Shown one piece after another: positions 56,934-64,000 of a stretch of DNA of 64,000 nucleotides. This DNA comes from Enterococcus saccharolyticus subsp. saccharolyticus (GTDB taxonomy: Bacteria; Bacillota; Bacilli; Lactobacillales; Enterococcaceae), in contig NZ_CP118957.1 of NCBI RefSeq assembly GCF_029023825.1, positions 247,001 to 311,000 on the forward strand, read 5' to 3'. Below the pieces are notes generated by a model. It saw nothing but the letters and a program-made list of their open reading frames with translations. It was not told the DNA's origin and did no database searches. A program made the position numbers and the translations under genes. The stretch's first letter is position 1. Each line of letters begins with the position of its first letter.

Positions 56934-58961
56934 ATGTTGCAAGAATCTGTTCGTGTATTAGCCGGAGTAGGAGAAAAACGTGCCAAAGATTTAGCTGATT
57001 TGGGTATCGAAACGGTCGGCGATTTGATGGCGTACTATCCTTTTCGTTATGATGATATCCAAGAAAGACGACTCGCAGAAATTCAAGACCAAGAAAAAGT
57101 GACGATAAAAGGACTTGTTGTTTCGCCACCAGTGGTCAGTCGCTTTGGATACAAAAAAACACGCCTCCAATTTCGAATGATGCAAGACCGCGATGTGTTT
57201 AGTGTGTCTTTTTTTAATCAACCCTATTTAAAAGATAAAATTGTCGTATCAGAAGATATTGCTGTCTATGGGAAATGGGATGCAAAACGCAAAACCTTAA
57301 CAGGTATGAAAGTTCTCGGTAGTAATAGTGAAGGCGATTTTGCCCCTATTTATCATGTCAATAAAGCTGTACGCCAGACGACGCTGATTGATTTAATTAC
57401 GAAAGCTTTTGCACAATTTGGCGATGAGATTGAAGAGAATTTACCAATTTCTTTAGTTGATAAGTATCGCTTATTGTCACGCAAAGAAGCGATGTATGCG
57501 ATGCATTTCCCACGCAATCCAGACCATCATCATCAAGCCAAACGTCGGATCGTTTTTGAAGAATTTTTCTTATTCCAAATGAAAATTCAAGGTTTGAAAA
57601 AAGCGGAAAAAGCAGAAAGTAATGGCATTGCTGTCTTGTATGATATTGACCGATTAAAAGAGTTTACGCAAGGACTGCCGTTTGAGTTAACGGGTGCTCA
57701 AAAACGAGTAACCAATGAAATTTGTCGTGATTTACGTAGCCCGAAACATATGCAGCGCTTGTTGCAAGGAGACGTTGGCAGCGGGAAAACCGTGGTAGCA
57801 GCCATTGCTTTGTACGCGACCGTCACAGCAGGTTTTCAAGGAGCGCTGATGGTGCCGACAGAAATTCTAGCGCAGCAACACATGGAGAGTTTAAACCAAC
57901 TCTTTCATCCTGATGAGGTGCGCGTGGCGTTGTTAACAGGTTCAACTAAAACCAAAGAACGTCGTGAAATTTTAGCCGATTTGGTGAATGGTGACATTGA
58001 TATTATCGTGGGAACACATGCTTTAATTCAAGAAGGCGTGGACTTTGCAAACTTAGGATTAGTGATTACCGATGAACAACATCGTTTTGGAGTGAATCAA
58101 CGACGCGTATTACGTGAAAAAGGGTTTCAACCAGATGTGTTGTTTATGACAGCTACACCAATTCCACGTACCTTAGCAATTACCGCCTATGGTGAGATGG
58201 ATGTTTCGATCATTGACGAAATGCCGGCAGGACGTATTCCAGTCGAAACACGTTGGATTCGTCCCCCACAGTTGCCACAAGTATTGGAATGGACGTACCA
58301 AGAATTGAATGCGGGCCATCAGATGTATGTTATTTGTCCGTTAATCGAAGAATCAGAAACGTTGGATGTTCAAAATGCCGTAGCCATTTATGAGGAATTA
58401 CAAGCTTATTTTGCGCCGAAATTTACCGTGAGTTTATTGCATGGCAAGATGAAAAATAGCGAAAAAGATGCCATTATGGAGACATTTAAAACGAATGATA
58501 GCCAAATTTTGGTTTCAACAACCGTCATTGAAGTTGGTGTCAATGTACCTAATGCTACCATGATGTTAATTATTGATGCGGATCGTTTTGGTTTGGCACA
58601 ATTGCATCAGCTACGAGGTCGTGTGGGACGTGGGGCAGAAGCTTCGTATTGTGTTCTAGTGGCAAATCCCAAAAATGAAACCGGCAAAGAACGGATGAAA
58701 ATCATGACAGAAACGACAAATGGTTTTGTCGTCAGTGAAAAAGACTTGGAGCTCCGCGGTCCGGGAGAAGTTTTTGGCTTCCGTCAATCAGGCTTACCGG
58801 AATTTGCTGCGGCTGATTTAGTCACCGATGCGCACATTTTAGAAGTGGCACGGAAAGAAGCACAAGCACTCTGGAAAATGGAGAATTGGGAAATTTTACC
58901 TGAGTATACCGCTCTAGCAACCTACTTAGAAAAAGAGGGCGAAAATCAATTTTTTGATTAG
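56934..58961 (+). CDS. recG: ATP-dependent DNA helicase RecG
   Basis: RecG remodels stalled forks and branched DNA. The 675-residue protein has an N-terminal wedge/OB domain (about 1-230), Walker A LLQGDVGSGKTVVAAIAL, the DEQH box VITDEQHRFGVNQR, TATPIPRTLA (motif III), motif V STTVIEVGVNVPNA, motif VI QLRGRVGRGAEASYC, and the TRG hook LELRGPGEVFGFRQSGLPEF. AAAGGAGGACGTACG precedes ATG 56934. Confidence 0.97.
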   Translation: MLQESVRVLAGVGEKRAKDLADLGIETVGDLMAYYPFRYDDIQERRLAEIQDQEKVTIKGLVVSPPVVSRFGYKKTRLQFRMMQDRDVFSVSFFNQPYLKDKIVVSEDIAVYGKWDAKRKTLTGMKVLGSNSEGDFAPIYHVNKAVRQTTLIDLITKAFAQFGDEIEENLPISLVDKYRLLSRKEAMYAMHFPRNPDHHHQAKRRIVFEEFFLFQMKIQGLKKAEKAESNGIAVLYDIDRLKEFTQGLPFELTGAQKRVTNEICRDLRSPKHMQRLLQGDVGSGKTVVAAIALYATVTAGFQGALMVPTEILAQQHMESLNQLFHPDEVRVALLTGSTKTKERREILADLVNGDIDIIVGTHALIQEGVDFANLGLVITDEQHRFGVNQRRVLREKGFQPDVLFMTATPIPRTLAITAYGEMDVSIIDEMPAGRIPVETRWIRPPQLPQVLEWTYQELNAGHQMYVICPLIEESETLDVQNAVAIYEELQAYFAPKFTVSLLHGKMKNSEKDAIMETFKTNDSQILVSTTVIEVGVNVPNATMMLIIDADRFGLAQLHQLRGRVGRGAEASYCVLVANPKNETGKERMKIMTETTNGFVVSEKDLELRGPGEVFGFRQSGLPEFAAADLVTDAHILEVARKEAQALWKMENWEILPEYTALATYLEKEGENQFFD

Positions 58962-59008
58962 CTGTTATGATATACTAGGAAACGAATAAAGGAAGGAGTG
59001 CTACACAC

Positions 59009-60010
59009 ATGAAAATTGCTGTTGATGCCATGGGTGGCGACAACGCCCCTCAAGCCATTGTAGAAGGTGTCATGTTAGCGAAAAAAGAATTTTCCGATAT
59101 TGAGTTTTTACTCTACGGAAAAGAAGCTGAAATTAGAAAATATATAACGGATGAAAAAAATATTACGATTATCCATACGGATGAAAAAATCAATAGTGAC
59201 GATGAACCGGTAAAAGCGATTCGTCGGAAAAAACAAGCGTCTATGGTACTAGCAGCGCAAGCCGTTAAATCTGGTGAAGCAGATGCGATTTTTTCTGCTG
59301 GGAATACGGGTGCGTTATTAGCTGCAGGCTTATTTATTGTGGGACGAATTAAAGGAATTGAACGTCCAGGCTTAATGTCAACGATGCCCGTCATTGGGCA
59401 AGAAGGTGCCTTTGATATGTTAGATTTAGGCGCGAATGCGGAAAACAAAGCGGAGCATTTACTTCAATACGGTATTTTAGGTTCTTTTTATGCGCAAAAT
59501 GTACGTAATATTTCAAAACCACGTGTCGCGTTGTTAAATAACGGCACAGAGGATACAAAAGGTAGTGAAGTTACGAAGAAGGCTTTTGAATTATTAAGCA
59601 ACGAGCCTGCGATTCATTTTGTCGGAAATGTTGAAGCGCGCGAATTGTTAAATGGTGTTGCTGATGTTGTGGTGACAGATGGTTTTACTGGAAATGCTGT
59701 ATTGAAATCGATTGAAGGAACAGCGATGAATATCATGAGTTTGTTAAAACAAGCGATTTTAGGTGCCGGTGTGAAAGGAAAACTTGGGGCGTTACTATTA
59801 AAGGATGCATTGAGCGGCTTAAAAGATGAGATGGATTATGCGAAATATGGTGGTGCTGTTTTGTTTGGACTAAAAGCACCGGTTGTTAAAACGCATGGGT
59901 CAACTGGTCCAGAAGCGGTTGCTACAACTATTCGTCAAATTCATACCATGCTTGCGACTGATGTTGTGGGCAAATTAGTACAGCAATTTGAAGAAAAAGT
60001 CTCAGAATAA
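59009..60010 (+). CDS. plsX: Phosphate acyltransferase PlsX
   Basis: PlsX converts acyl-ACP to acyl-phosphate, the PlsY substrate, in phospholipid synthesis. The 333-residue protein begins [21 protein letters not shown] and has [35 protein letters not shown] and [39 protein letters not shown] precedes ATG 59009. It is followed by an ACP gene 132 nt later, as in E. faecalis where the pair serves exogenous fatty acid use. The bases just before contain AATCAATTTTTTGATT (58947-58962), too weak a FabT-box match to call. Confidence 0.97.
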   Translation: MKIAVDAMGGDNAPQAIVEGVMLAKKEFSDIEFLLYGKEAEIRKYITDEKNITIIHTDEKINSDDEPVKAIRRKKQASMVLAAQAVKSGEADAIFSAGNTGALLAAGLFIVGRIKGIERPGLMSTMPVIGQEGAFDMLDLGANAENKAEHLLQYGILGSFYAQNVRNISKPRVALLNNGTEDTKGSEVTKKAFELLSNEPAIHFVGNVEARELLNGVADVVVTDGFTGNAVLKSIEGTAMNIMSLLKQAILGAGVKGKLGALLLKDALSGLKDEMDYAKYGGAVLFGLKAPVVKTHGSTGPEAVATTIRQIHTMLATDVVGKLVQQFEEKVSE

Positions 60011-60142
60011 CGCTTTTTTTATGTAACGATAATGCAACCTTTGTCATGAAAATGCAAAAAAGCTAGACAAATGCCGAAGAAAGTCGTAAAATATGGCGTA
60101 GCTCTTTTTAGACTTTGGTCAAAAGCGTGGAGGTGAATGCAA

Positions 60143-60385
60143 TTGACGCGTGAGGAAGTATTTACAAAAGTAGCCAATGTAATCGCAAATCACTTTGAAG
60201 TGGATCCCAATCAAGTAACGGATGCCACTAGTATTAAAGATGATTTAAATGCGGATTCTATTAGTGTAATGGAATTTGTGTTAGAATTGGAAGAAGAGTT
60301 TGGTACAGAGATTTCTGATGAAGATGCAGAACAAATCCAAACAGTCGGTGCAGCAGTAGATTATATTGCAACCCATTTAGCTTAA
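60143..60385 (+). CDS. acpB: Acyl carrier protein (AcpB-like, paired with plsX)
   Basis: ACP carries acyl chains on a 4'-phosphopantetheine. The acidic 80-residue protein has the attachment Ser39 in DDLNADSISVMEFVLELEEEFG. I prefer TTG 60143, at optimal distance from GGAGGTGA (60129-60136); ATG 60137 touches that site. In E. faecalis the plsX-linked ACP (AcpB) is distinct from the synthesis ACP (AcpA) and helps FabT-mediated repression and use of host lipids. Position suggests the same here. It could still be the only ACP. Confidence 0.85.
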   Translation: MTREEVFTKVANVIANHFEVDPNQVTDATSIKDDLNADSISVMEFVLELEEEFGTEISDEDAEQIQTVGAAVDYIATHLA

Positions 60386-60396
60386 ATAACTTTGGT

Positions 60397-60439
60397 GAAG
60401 ATGATTGAATGTTCAGACATTTAATCATCTTCTTTTTTG
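60397..60439 (+). terminator. acpB terminator
   Basis: GAAGATGATT (60397-60406) pairs with AATCATCTTC (60423-60432) followed by TTTTTT. Confidence 0.9.
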
Positions 60440-60463
60440 TCTCTTTCGCGTTTAGGGTATTAC

Positions 60464-60492
60464 TTGCAAATAAAAAGTCCATTCTATATAAT
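60464..60492 (+). promoter_or_regulatory. opp operon promoter
   Basis: TTGCAA (60464-60469), 17 nt and a perfect TATAAT (60487-60492). The leader of about 105 nt includes GTGAGGAGGTTCAC just before a run of nine T, whose role is unclear. Confidence 0.75.
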
Positions 60493-60606
60493 TATTAAGA
60501 ATTTGATAGAATCGTGAAAATTGGGGGAATTTCCTTTGCGTGAGGAGGTTCACTGATTTTTTTTTGGTTAAATCATTACTTTTAGAATAAGAGAGGGGAA
60601 AATAGC

Positions 60607-61620
60607 TTGTCAGCAGATAAACAATTACTAGATGTTCATAATCTGCATACTAGTTTCCGAATCAAAGATGATTATTTTGATGCGGTGGATGGCATCTCAT
60701 TTACATTAAATCGTAACGAAATTTTAGCGATTGTAGGAGAATCTGGTTGCGGAAAAAGCACCCTAGCTACCACAATTATGGGTTTACATGATTCGTTAAA
60801 AACAAAAATTACTGGAGAAATTCTTTATAAAGAATTAAATTTAGCGAATTTAAATGAAACACTCTATAACAAAATTCGTGGTAATGATATTGGGATGATT
60901 TTCCAAGACCCATTGTCTGCGCTAAATCCTTTAATGCGGATTGAAGATCAAATCAAAGAAGGCTTATCGTACCACACATCGATGAATGCGAAAGAGCGTC
61001 AAGAACGTGCCTTGGAATTATTGGAGCAAGTCGGTATTCCAAATCCTAAACGTGTTGGTCGTCAGTACCCCCATGAATTATCGGGTGGGATGCGCCAACG
61101 TGTCATCATCGCGATTGCAATTGCTTGTAAACCACCAATTATCATTGCGGATGAACCAACAACCGCACTTGATGTGACAATTCAAGCACAAATTTTAGAT
61201 TTATTAACCGATCTACAAAAAGAAACAGAATCAGGAATTATTTTAATTACCCATGACTTAGGGGTAGTTGCGGAAATGGCGGATCGCGTGGCAGTGATGT
61301 ACGGCGGACAGTTTGTAGAAGTCGCAACAGCAGAAGAATTGTTTGATAATCCACAACATCCTTACACACGTTCTTTATTACAATCCATTCCTCAAGAAGA
61401 TGCAGACGGTGATTTACATGTCATTGATGGCGTCGTACCTTCGTTAAAAAACATGGAACGTGAAGGTTGCCGCTTTGCACCGCGTATTTCATGGATTCCC
61501 GAAGAAGCACACGAAAAAAATCCAACGTTACATGAAGTGGCACCGGAACATTTCGTTCGTTGTACATGCTACAAACATTTCCATTTTAAAGACGAGGAGT
61601 CCGAAACATGTCAGAATTAA
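60607..61620 (+). CDS. oppD: Oligopeptide ABC transporter ATP-binding protein OppD
   Basis: OppD is one of two ATPases of a peptide importer. The 337-residue protein has Walker [24 protein letters not shown], signature LSGGMRQR, Walker [14 protein letters not shown] and [21 protein letters not shown]. The C-terminal oligopeptide-transporter extension keeps GCRFAPR and RCTCY but lacks two of the usual four cysteines. TTG 60607 is the start, after GAGAGGGGAAAATAGC. It overlaps oppF by 13 nt. Confidence 0.93.
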   Translation: MSADKQLLDVHNLHTSFRIKDDYFDAVDGISFTLNRNEILAIVGESGCGKSTLATTIMGLHDSLKTKITGEILYKELNLANLNETLYNKIRGNDIGMIFQDPLSALNPLMRIEDQIKEGLSYHTSMNAKERQERALELLEQVGIPNPKRVGRQYPHELSGGMRQRVIIAIAIACKPPIIIADEPTTALDVTIQAQILDLLTDLQKETESGIILITHDLGVVAEMADRVAVMYGGQFVEVATAEELFDNPQHPYTRSLLQSIPQEDADGDLHVIDGVVPSLKNMEREGCRFAPRISWIPEEAHEKNPTLHEVAPEHFVRCTCYKHFHFKDEESETCQN

Positions 61621-62552
61621 TTACAATCAACGATCTGAAAATTCATTATCCTATTCGTAGTGGTTTTTTCAATTTAGTTACTGACCATGTCTATGCTGTA
61701 GATGGTGTTGATTTCACGATTGAAAAAGGAAAAACATACGGATTAGTGGGCGAATCAGGTTCGGGTAAATCAACTACCGGTAAAGCCATTGTGGGGCTAG
61801 AAAAAGTCACTAGTGGTTCGATTATCTATGATGGAGAAGATATTACCAAAGCAGCCACACGCAAAAAAATGAATTACAACAAAGATGTCCAAATGATTTT
61901 CCAAGATTCTATGTCGAGTTTGAATCCAAAAAAACGAGTGTTAGACATCATTGCCGAACCGTTACGCAATTTTGAACGATTGAGTGATCAAGAGGAGAAA
62001 AAGCGTGTCAAAGAACTATTAGATATTGTCGGTATGCCTGAAGATGCGCTTTACAAATATCCACATGAATTCTCAGGTGGGCAACGTCAACGTTTAGGTG
62101 TGGCACGCGCAGTTGCCTCAAATCCCAAATTAATCGTAGCCGATGAACCTGTTTCGGCATTGGATTTATCTGTACAAGCACAAGTGTTGAATTTTATGAA
62201 ACGCATTCAAGAAGAATACAAGTTAAGCTACTTGTTTATTTCACATGATTTAGGTGTAGTGAAGCATATGTGTGATAACATTGCGATCATGTACAAAGGA
62301 CGTTTTGTTGAGATGGGGACGCGCGAAGATATTTATACTGACCCGCAACATATTTATACGAAGCGATTATTATCAGCCATTCCACAGATTGATGTGCGCA
62401 ATCGTGACGCGCATAAAGCGCAACGCCGCGCGGTCGAAAAAGAATATCAGTTACACCAAAAAGATTATTATGACGAAAACGGGCGCGTCTATGATTTAGT
62501 CGATCATACGCCGACACACAAAGTAGCGTTAAATAATGGAGGTGTAAACTAA
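61608..62552 (+). CDS. oppF: Oligopeptide ABC transporter ATP-binding protein OppF
   Basis: The second ATPase of the importer has 314 residues, with GESGSGKST, FQDSMSSLNPKKRV, FSGGQRQR, IVADEPVSALDLS and ISHDLGVVKHMCDNIAIMYKG. Its C-terminal tail is unusually charged (RNRDAHKAQRRAVEKEYQLH) and lacks the cysteine motif. GAGGAGTCCGAAAC within oppD precedes its ATG. Its stop overlaps the oppB start by one base. Confidence 0.93.
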   Translation: MSELITINDLKIHYPIRSGFFNLVTDHVYAVDGVDFTIEKGKTYGLVGESGSGKSTTGKAIVGLEKVTSGSIIYDGEDITKAATRKKMNYNKDVQMIFQDSMSSLNPKKRVLDIIAEPLRNFERLSDQEEKKRVKELLDIVGMPEDALYKYPHEFSGGQRQRLGVARAVASNPKLIVADEPVSALDLSVQAQVLNFMKRIQEEYKLSYLFISHDLGVVKHMCDNIAIMYKGRFVEMGTREDIYTDPQHIYTKRLLSAIPQIDVRNRDAHKAQRRAVEKEYQLHQKDYYDENGRVYDLVDHTPTHKVALNNGGVN

Positions 62553-63514
62553 TGTGGAAAACAATTCTACGTCGTTTGATTTTGATGATTCCTCAAGTCA
62601 TTATTTTGAGTTTATTGATTTTTGTCTTAGCGAAAATGATGCCGGGGGATCCGTTTACTGGATTGATTGATCCGTCAACTGATCCAGCTCGTTTAGAAGA
62701 ACTGCGTCAAGCAGCTGGTTTTTATGATCCATGGTATGTTCAATATTTCCGCTGGATCAACAATGCGTTACATGGAGATTTTGGGATTAGTTACATGTAT
62801 AAATATGATGTAACAACGGTCATTGGGCAACGAATTGGGAATACGGTACGTCTGTCGATTATTTCCGTTATTTTGACCTATGTGTTAGCCATTCCTTTAG
62901 GATTATATGCAGGTCGTTACCAAAATTCATGGTTTGATAAAACCGTGGTCGTGTATAACTTTATCAGTTTTGCTGTACCAACATTCGTTTTGGCTTTATT
63001 AATGGTTTATGTATTTGGTTTTAAATTAGGTTGGTTCCCAACAAGTGGCAGTGTATCAATTAACGCTGTTCCAGGAACAATCGGCTATTTTATGAGTCAA
63101 ATGTATCATGTCATTTTACCAGCAATTGTCCAAGCGTTATTAGGAACGGCCGTGACTATTCAATATTTGCGTAGTGAAGTGATTGATGCCAAACAAATGG
63201 ATTACGTTCGGACTGCTCGTTCAAAAGGTGTACCGACGGGCAAAGTCTTTAATCGTCACATCTTCCGTAATGCGTCTTTACCAATTGCCTCAATTTTAGG
63301 CTATGAAATCACAGGTTTGATTGCTGGTTCTGTGATGATTGAACAAATTTTCAGTTATCCAGGAATCGGAAACTTATTCATTTCTAGTATCAACCAACGC
63401 GATTATTCAGTGATTACGGCGTTAATCTTATTGTTTGGTTTAGCAACCTTAATTGGTACGTTGTTATCAGATATTATTATGAGTATTGTCAATCCACGAA
63501 TTCGAGTACAGTAA
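62552..63514 (+). CDS. oppB: Oligopeptide ABC transporter permease OppB
   Basis: OppB is an inner-membrane permease half. The 320-residue protein has about six helices, PGDPFTGLIDPSTDPARLEELR in the first outer loop, and the EAA-type coupling loop DYVRTARSKGVPTGKVFNRHIFRNA. It is coupled to oppF (TAATG). The D-F-B-C order, with no oppA before oppD, resembles App/Dpp-type operons. Confidence 0.94.
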   Translation: MWKTILRRLILMIPQVIILSLLIFVLAKMMPGDPFTGLIDPSTDPARLEELRQAAGFYDPWYVQYFRWINNALHGDFGISYMYKYDVTTVIGQRIGNTVRLSIISVILTYVLAIPLGLYAGRYQNSWFDKTVVVYNFISFAVPTFVLALLMVYVFGFKLGWFPTSGSVSINAVPGTIGYFMSQMYHVILPAIVQALLGTAVTIQYLRSEVIDAKQMDYVRTARSKGVPTGKVFNRHIFRNASLPIASILGYEITGLIAGSVMIEQIFSYPGIGNLFISSINQRDYSVITALILLFGLATLIGTLLSDIIMSIVNPRIRVQ

Positions 63515-63533
63515 AATGGGAGGAACGTCACGA

Positions 63534-64000
63534 ATGTCAACAGAACAAACAACGCAACAAGAAGCAGTGTCTATTCCACCCATGGGAATACGAATGATTG
63601 CTCGAGAATTTAAAAAAGATAAATTGGCAATGTTCTCATTGTCACTATTAATTGTTATTTTGCTATTTGCCTTCATTGGCGCGCTAGTTTTAGATCAAGA
63701 GACTGTAACTAAAATAAATATTTTAGACCGTTTTGCTCGTCCTGGAGATGTTTCAATGACTGGACACAAATATCTTCTAGGGACAGATGAAGGTGGTCGT
63801 GATATATTTGGGTTATTAGTATTTGGTGCTCGTAATTCCATCTTTATTGGTTTTTCAATTACGATTATTACGTCAATTATTGGGGTCTTTGTCGGATTGA
63901 TTGCCGGTTATTATGGTGGGTTTATCGATAGTCTGATTATGCGTGTGGTCGATTTTATTATGATTTTACCAATCATGTTAATCATCATTGTCTTAGTGAC
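63534..64000 (+). CDS. oppC: Oligopeptide ABC transporter permease OppC (partial, cut by window edge)
   Basis: ATG 63534 follows GGGAGGAACGTCACGA, 19 nt after oppB. The visible 155 residues start MSTEQTTQQEAVSIPPMGIR. They include a first membrane helix (MFSLSLLIVILLFAFIGALV) and the DppC/OppC signature HKYLLGTDEGGRDIFGLLVFGARNSI, then two more helices. The frame stays open to the last base, so the gene is simply truncated by the window. Confidence 0.92.
   Translation, partial: MSTEQTTQQEAVSIPPMGIRMIAREFKKDKLAMFSLSLLIVILLFAFIGALVLDQETVTKINILDRFARPGDVSMTGHKYLLGTDEGGRDIFGLLVFGARNSIFIGFSITIITSIIGVFVGLIAGYYGGFIDSLIMRVVDFIMILPIMLIIIVLV

Noticed and set aside
58947-58962. FabT box upstream of plsX
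   Set aside because: AATCAA/TTGATT is present but the match to known FabT sites is weak and it overlaps the recG 3' end.

Overview
The window is low-GC Firmicutes chromosome and looks like Enterococcus or a close relative in the Lactobacillales. The grounds are a complete str / S10 / spc / alpha ribosomal gene series in Gram-positive order, strong AGGAGG ribosome binding sites, GTG and TTG starts, cellobiose-type PTS genes, an ECF transporter module after rplQ, an L17 downstream element, and a plsX-ACP pair as in Enterococcus faecalis. I see no rRNA, tRNA, CRISPR array, insertion sequence or prophage. The last gene, oppC, runs off the right edge.

Layout. 0-8 kb: nucleoside salvage and central carbon metabolism (deoB-pnp-deoD, an iron alcohol dehydrogenase, both kinds of phosphoglycerate mutase, rpiA) and a lone serine-recombinase homologue that has lost its catalytic serine. 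8-12.8 kb: the str operon (rpsL, rpsG, fusA) and tuf. 12.8-22.4 kb: an accessory block between str and S10, holding a cellobiose/lichenan-type PTS operon with its own PRD activator, an XRE-type membrane protein, and a small locus that looks devoted to vitamin B6 salvage (MocR regulator and nitroreductase on one side; PdxK/ThiD-like kinase and ECF S component on the other). 22.4-36.8 kb: S10-spc-alpha operons with secY, adk, infA and rpoA, ending in an L17DE-type RNA. 37-40.4 kb: ecfA1-ecfA2-ecfT-truA. 40.4-48 kb: divergent glnA and gltB-gltD, a complete GS-GOGAT ammonia assimilation set with a GlnR box and a Fur-like box between them. 48-54.1 kb: a YfhO membrane protein, a Nudix hydrolase, and a minus-strand nfeD-floA-(Gln-rich protein) operon with a further anchored protein downstream. 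54.2-60.4 kb: rpmB, and divergently an Asp23-family gene, fakA, recG, plsX and an ACP, covering fatty acid activation and phospholipid supply. 60.5-64 kb: the start of an oligopeptide ABC transporter operon (D-F-B-C order).

How parts connect. The ECF energising module at 37-39.5 kb is the natural partner of the S component at 21.8 kb, so B6 (or a related pyrimidine) uptake joins two distant loci. FakA makes acyl-phosphate from free fatty acids, PlsX exchanges acyl-ACP with acyl-phosphate, and the ACP sits beside PlsX. GlnA and GltBD form one assimilation cycle.

Most worth a second look: (1) the str and S10 transcripts appear to start with the same heptamer at the same distance from the -10 box, immediately followed by an ATG that opens a long frame; (2) the recombinase homologue with several active-site substitutions; (3) the Fur-like box ahead of the Fe-S enzyme glutamate synthase; (4) the 26-bp perfect palindrome ahead of the PTS operon; (5) the predicted B6 locus with a palindrome inside the regulator's own promoter. 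All function calls rest on reading motifs by eye; no database search was run.
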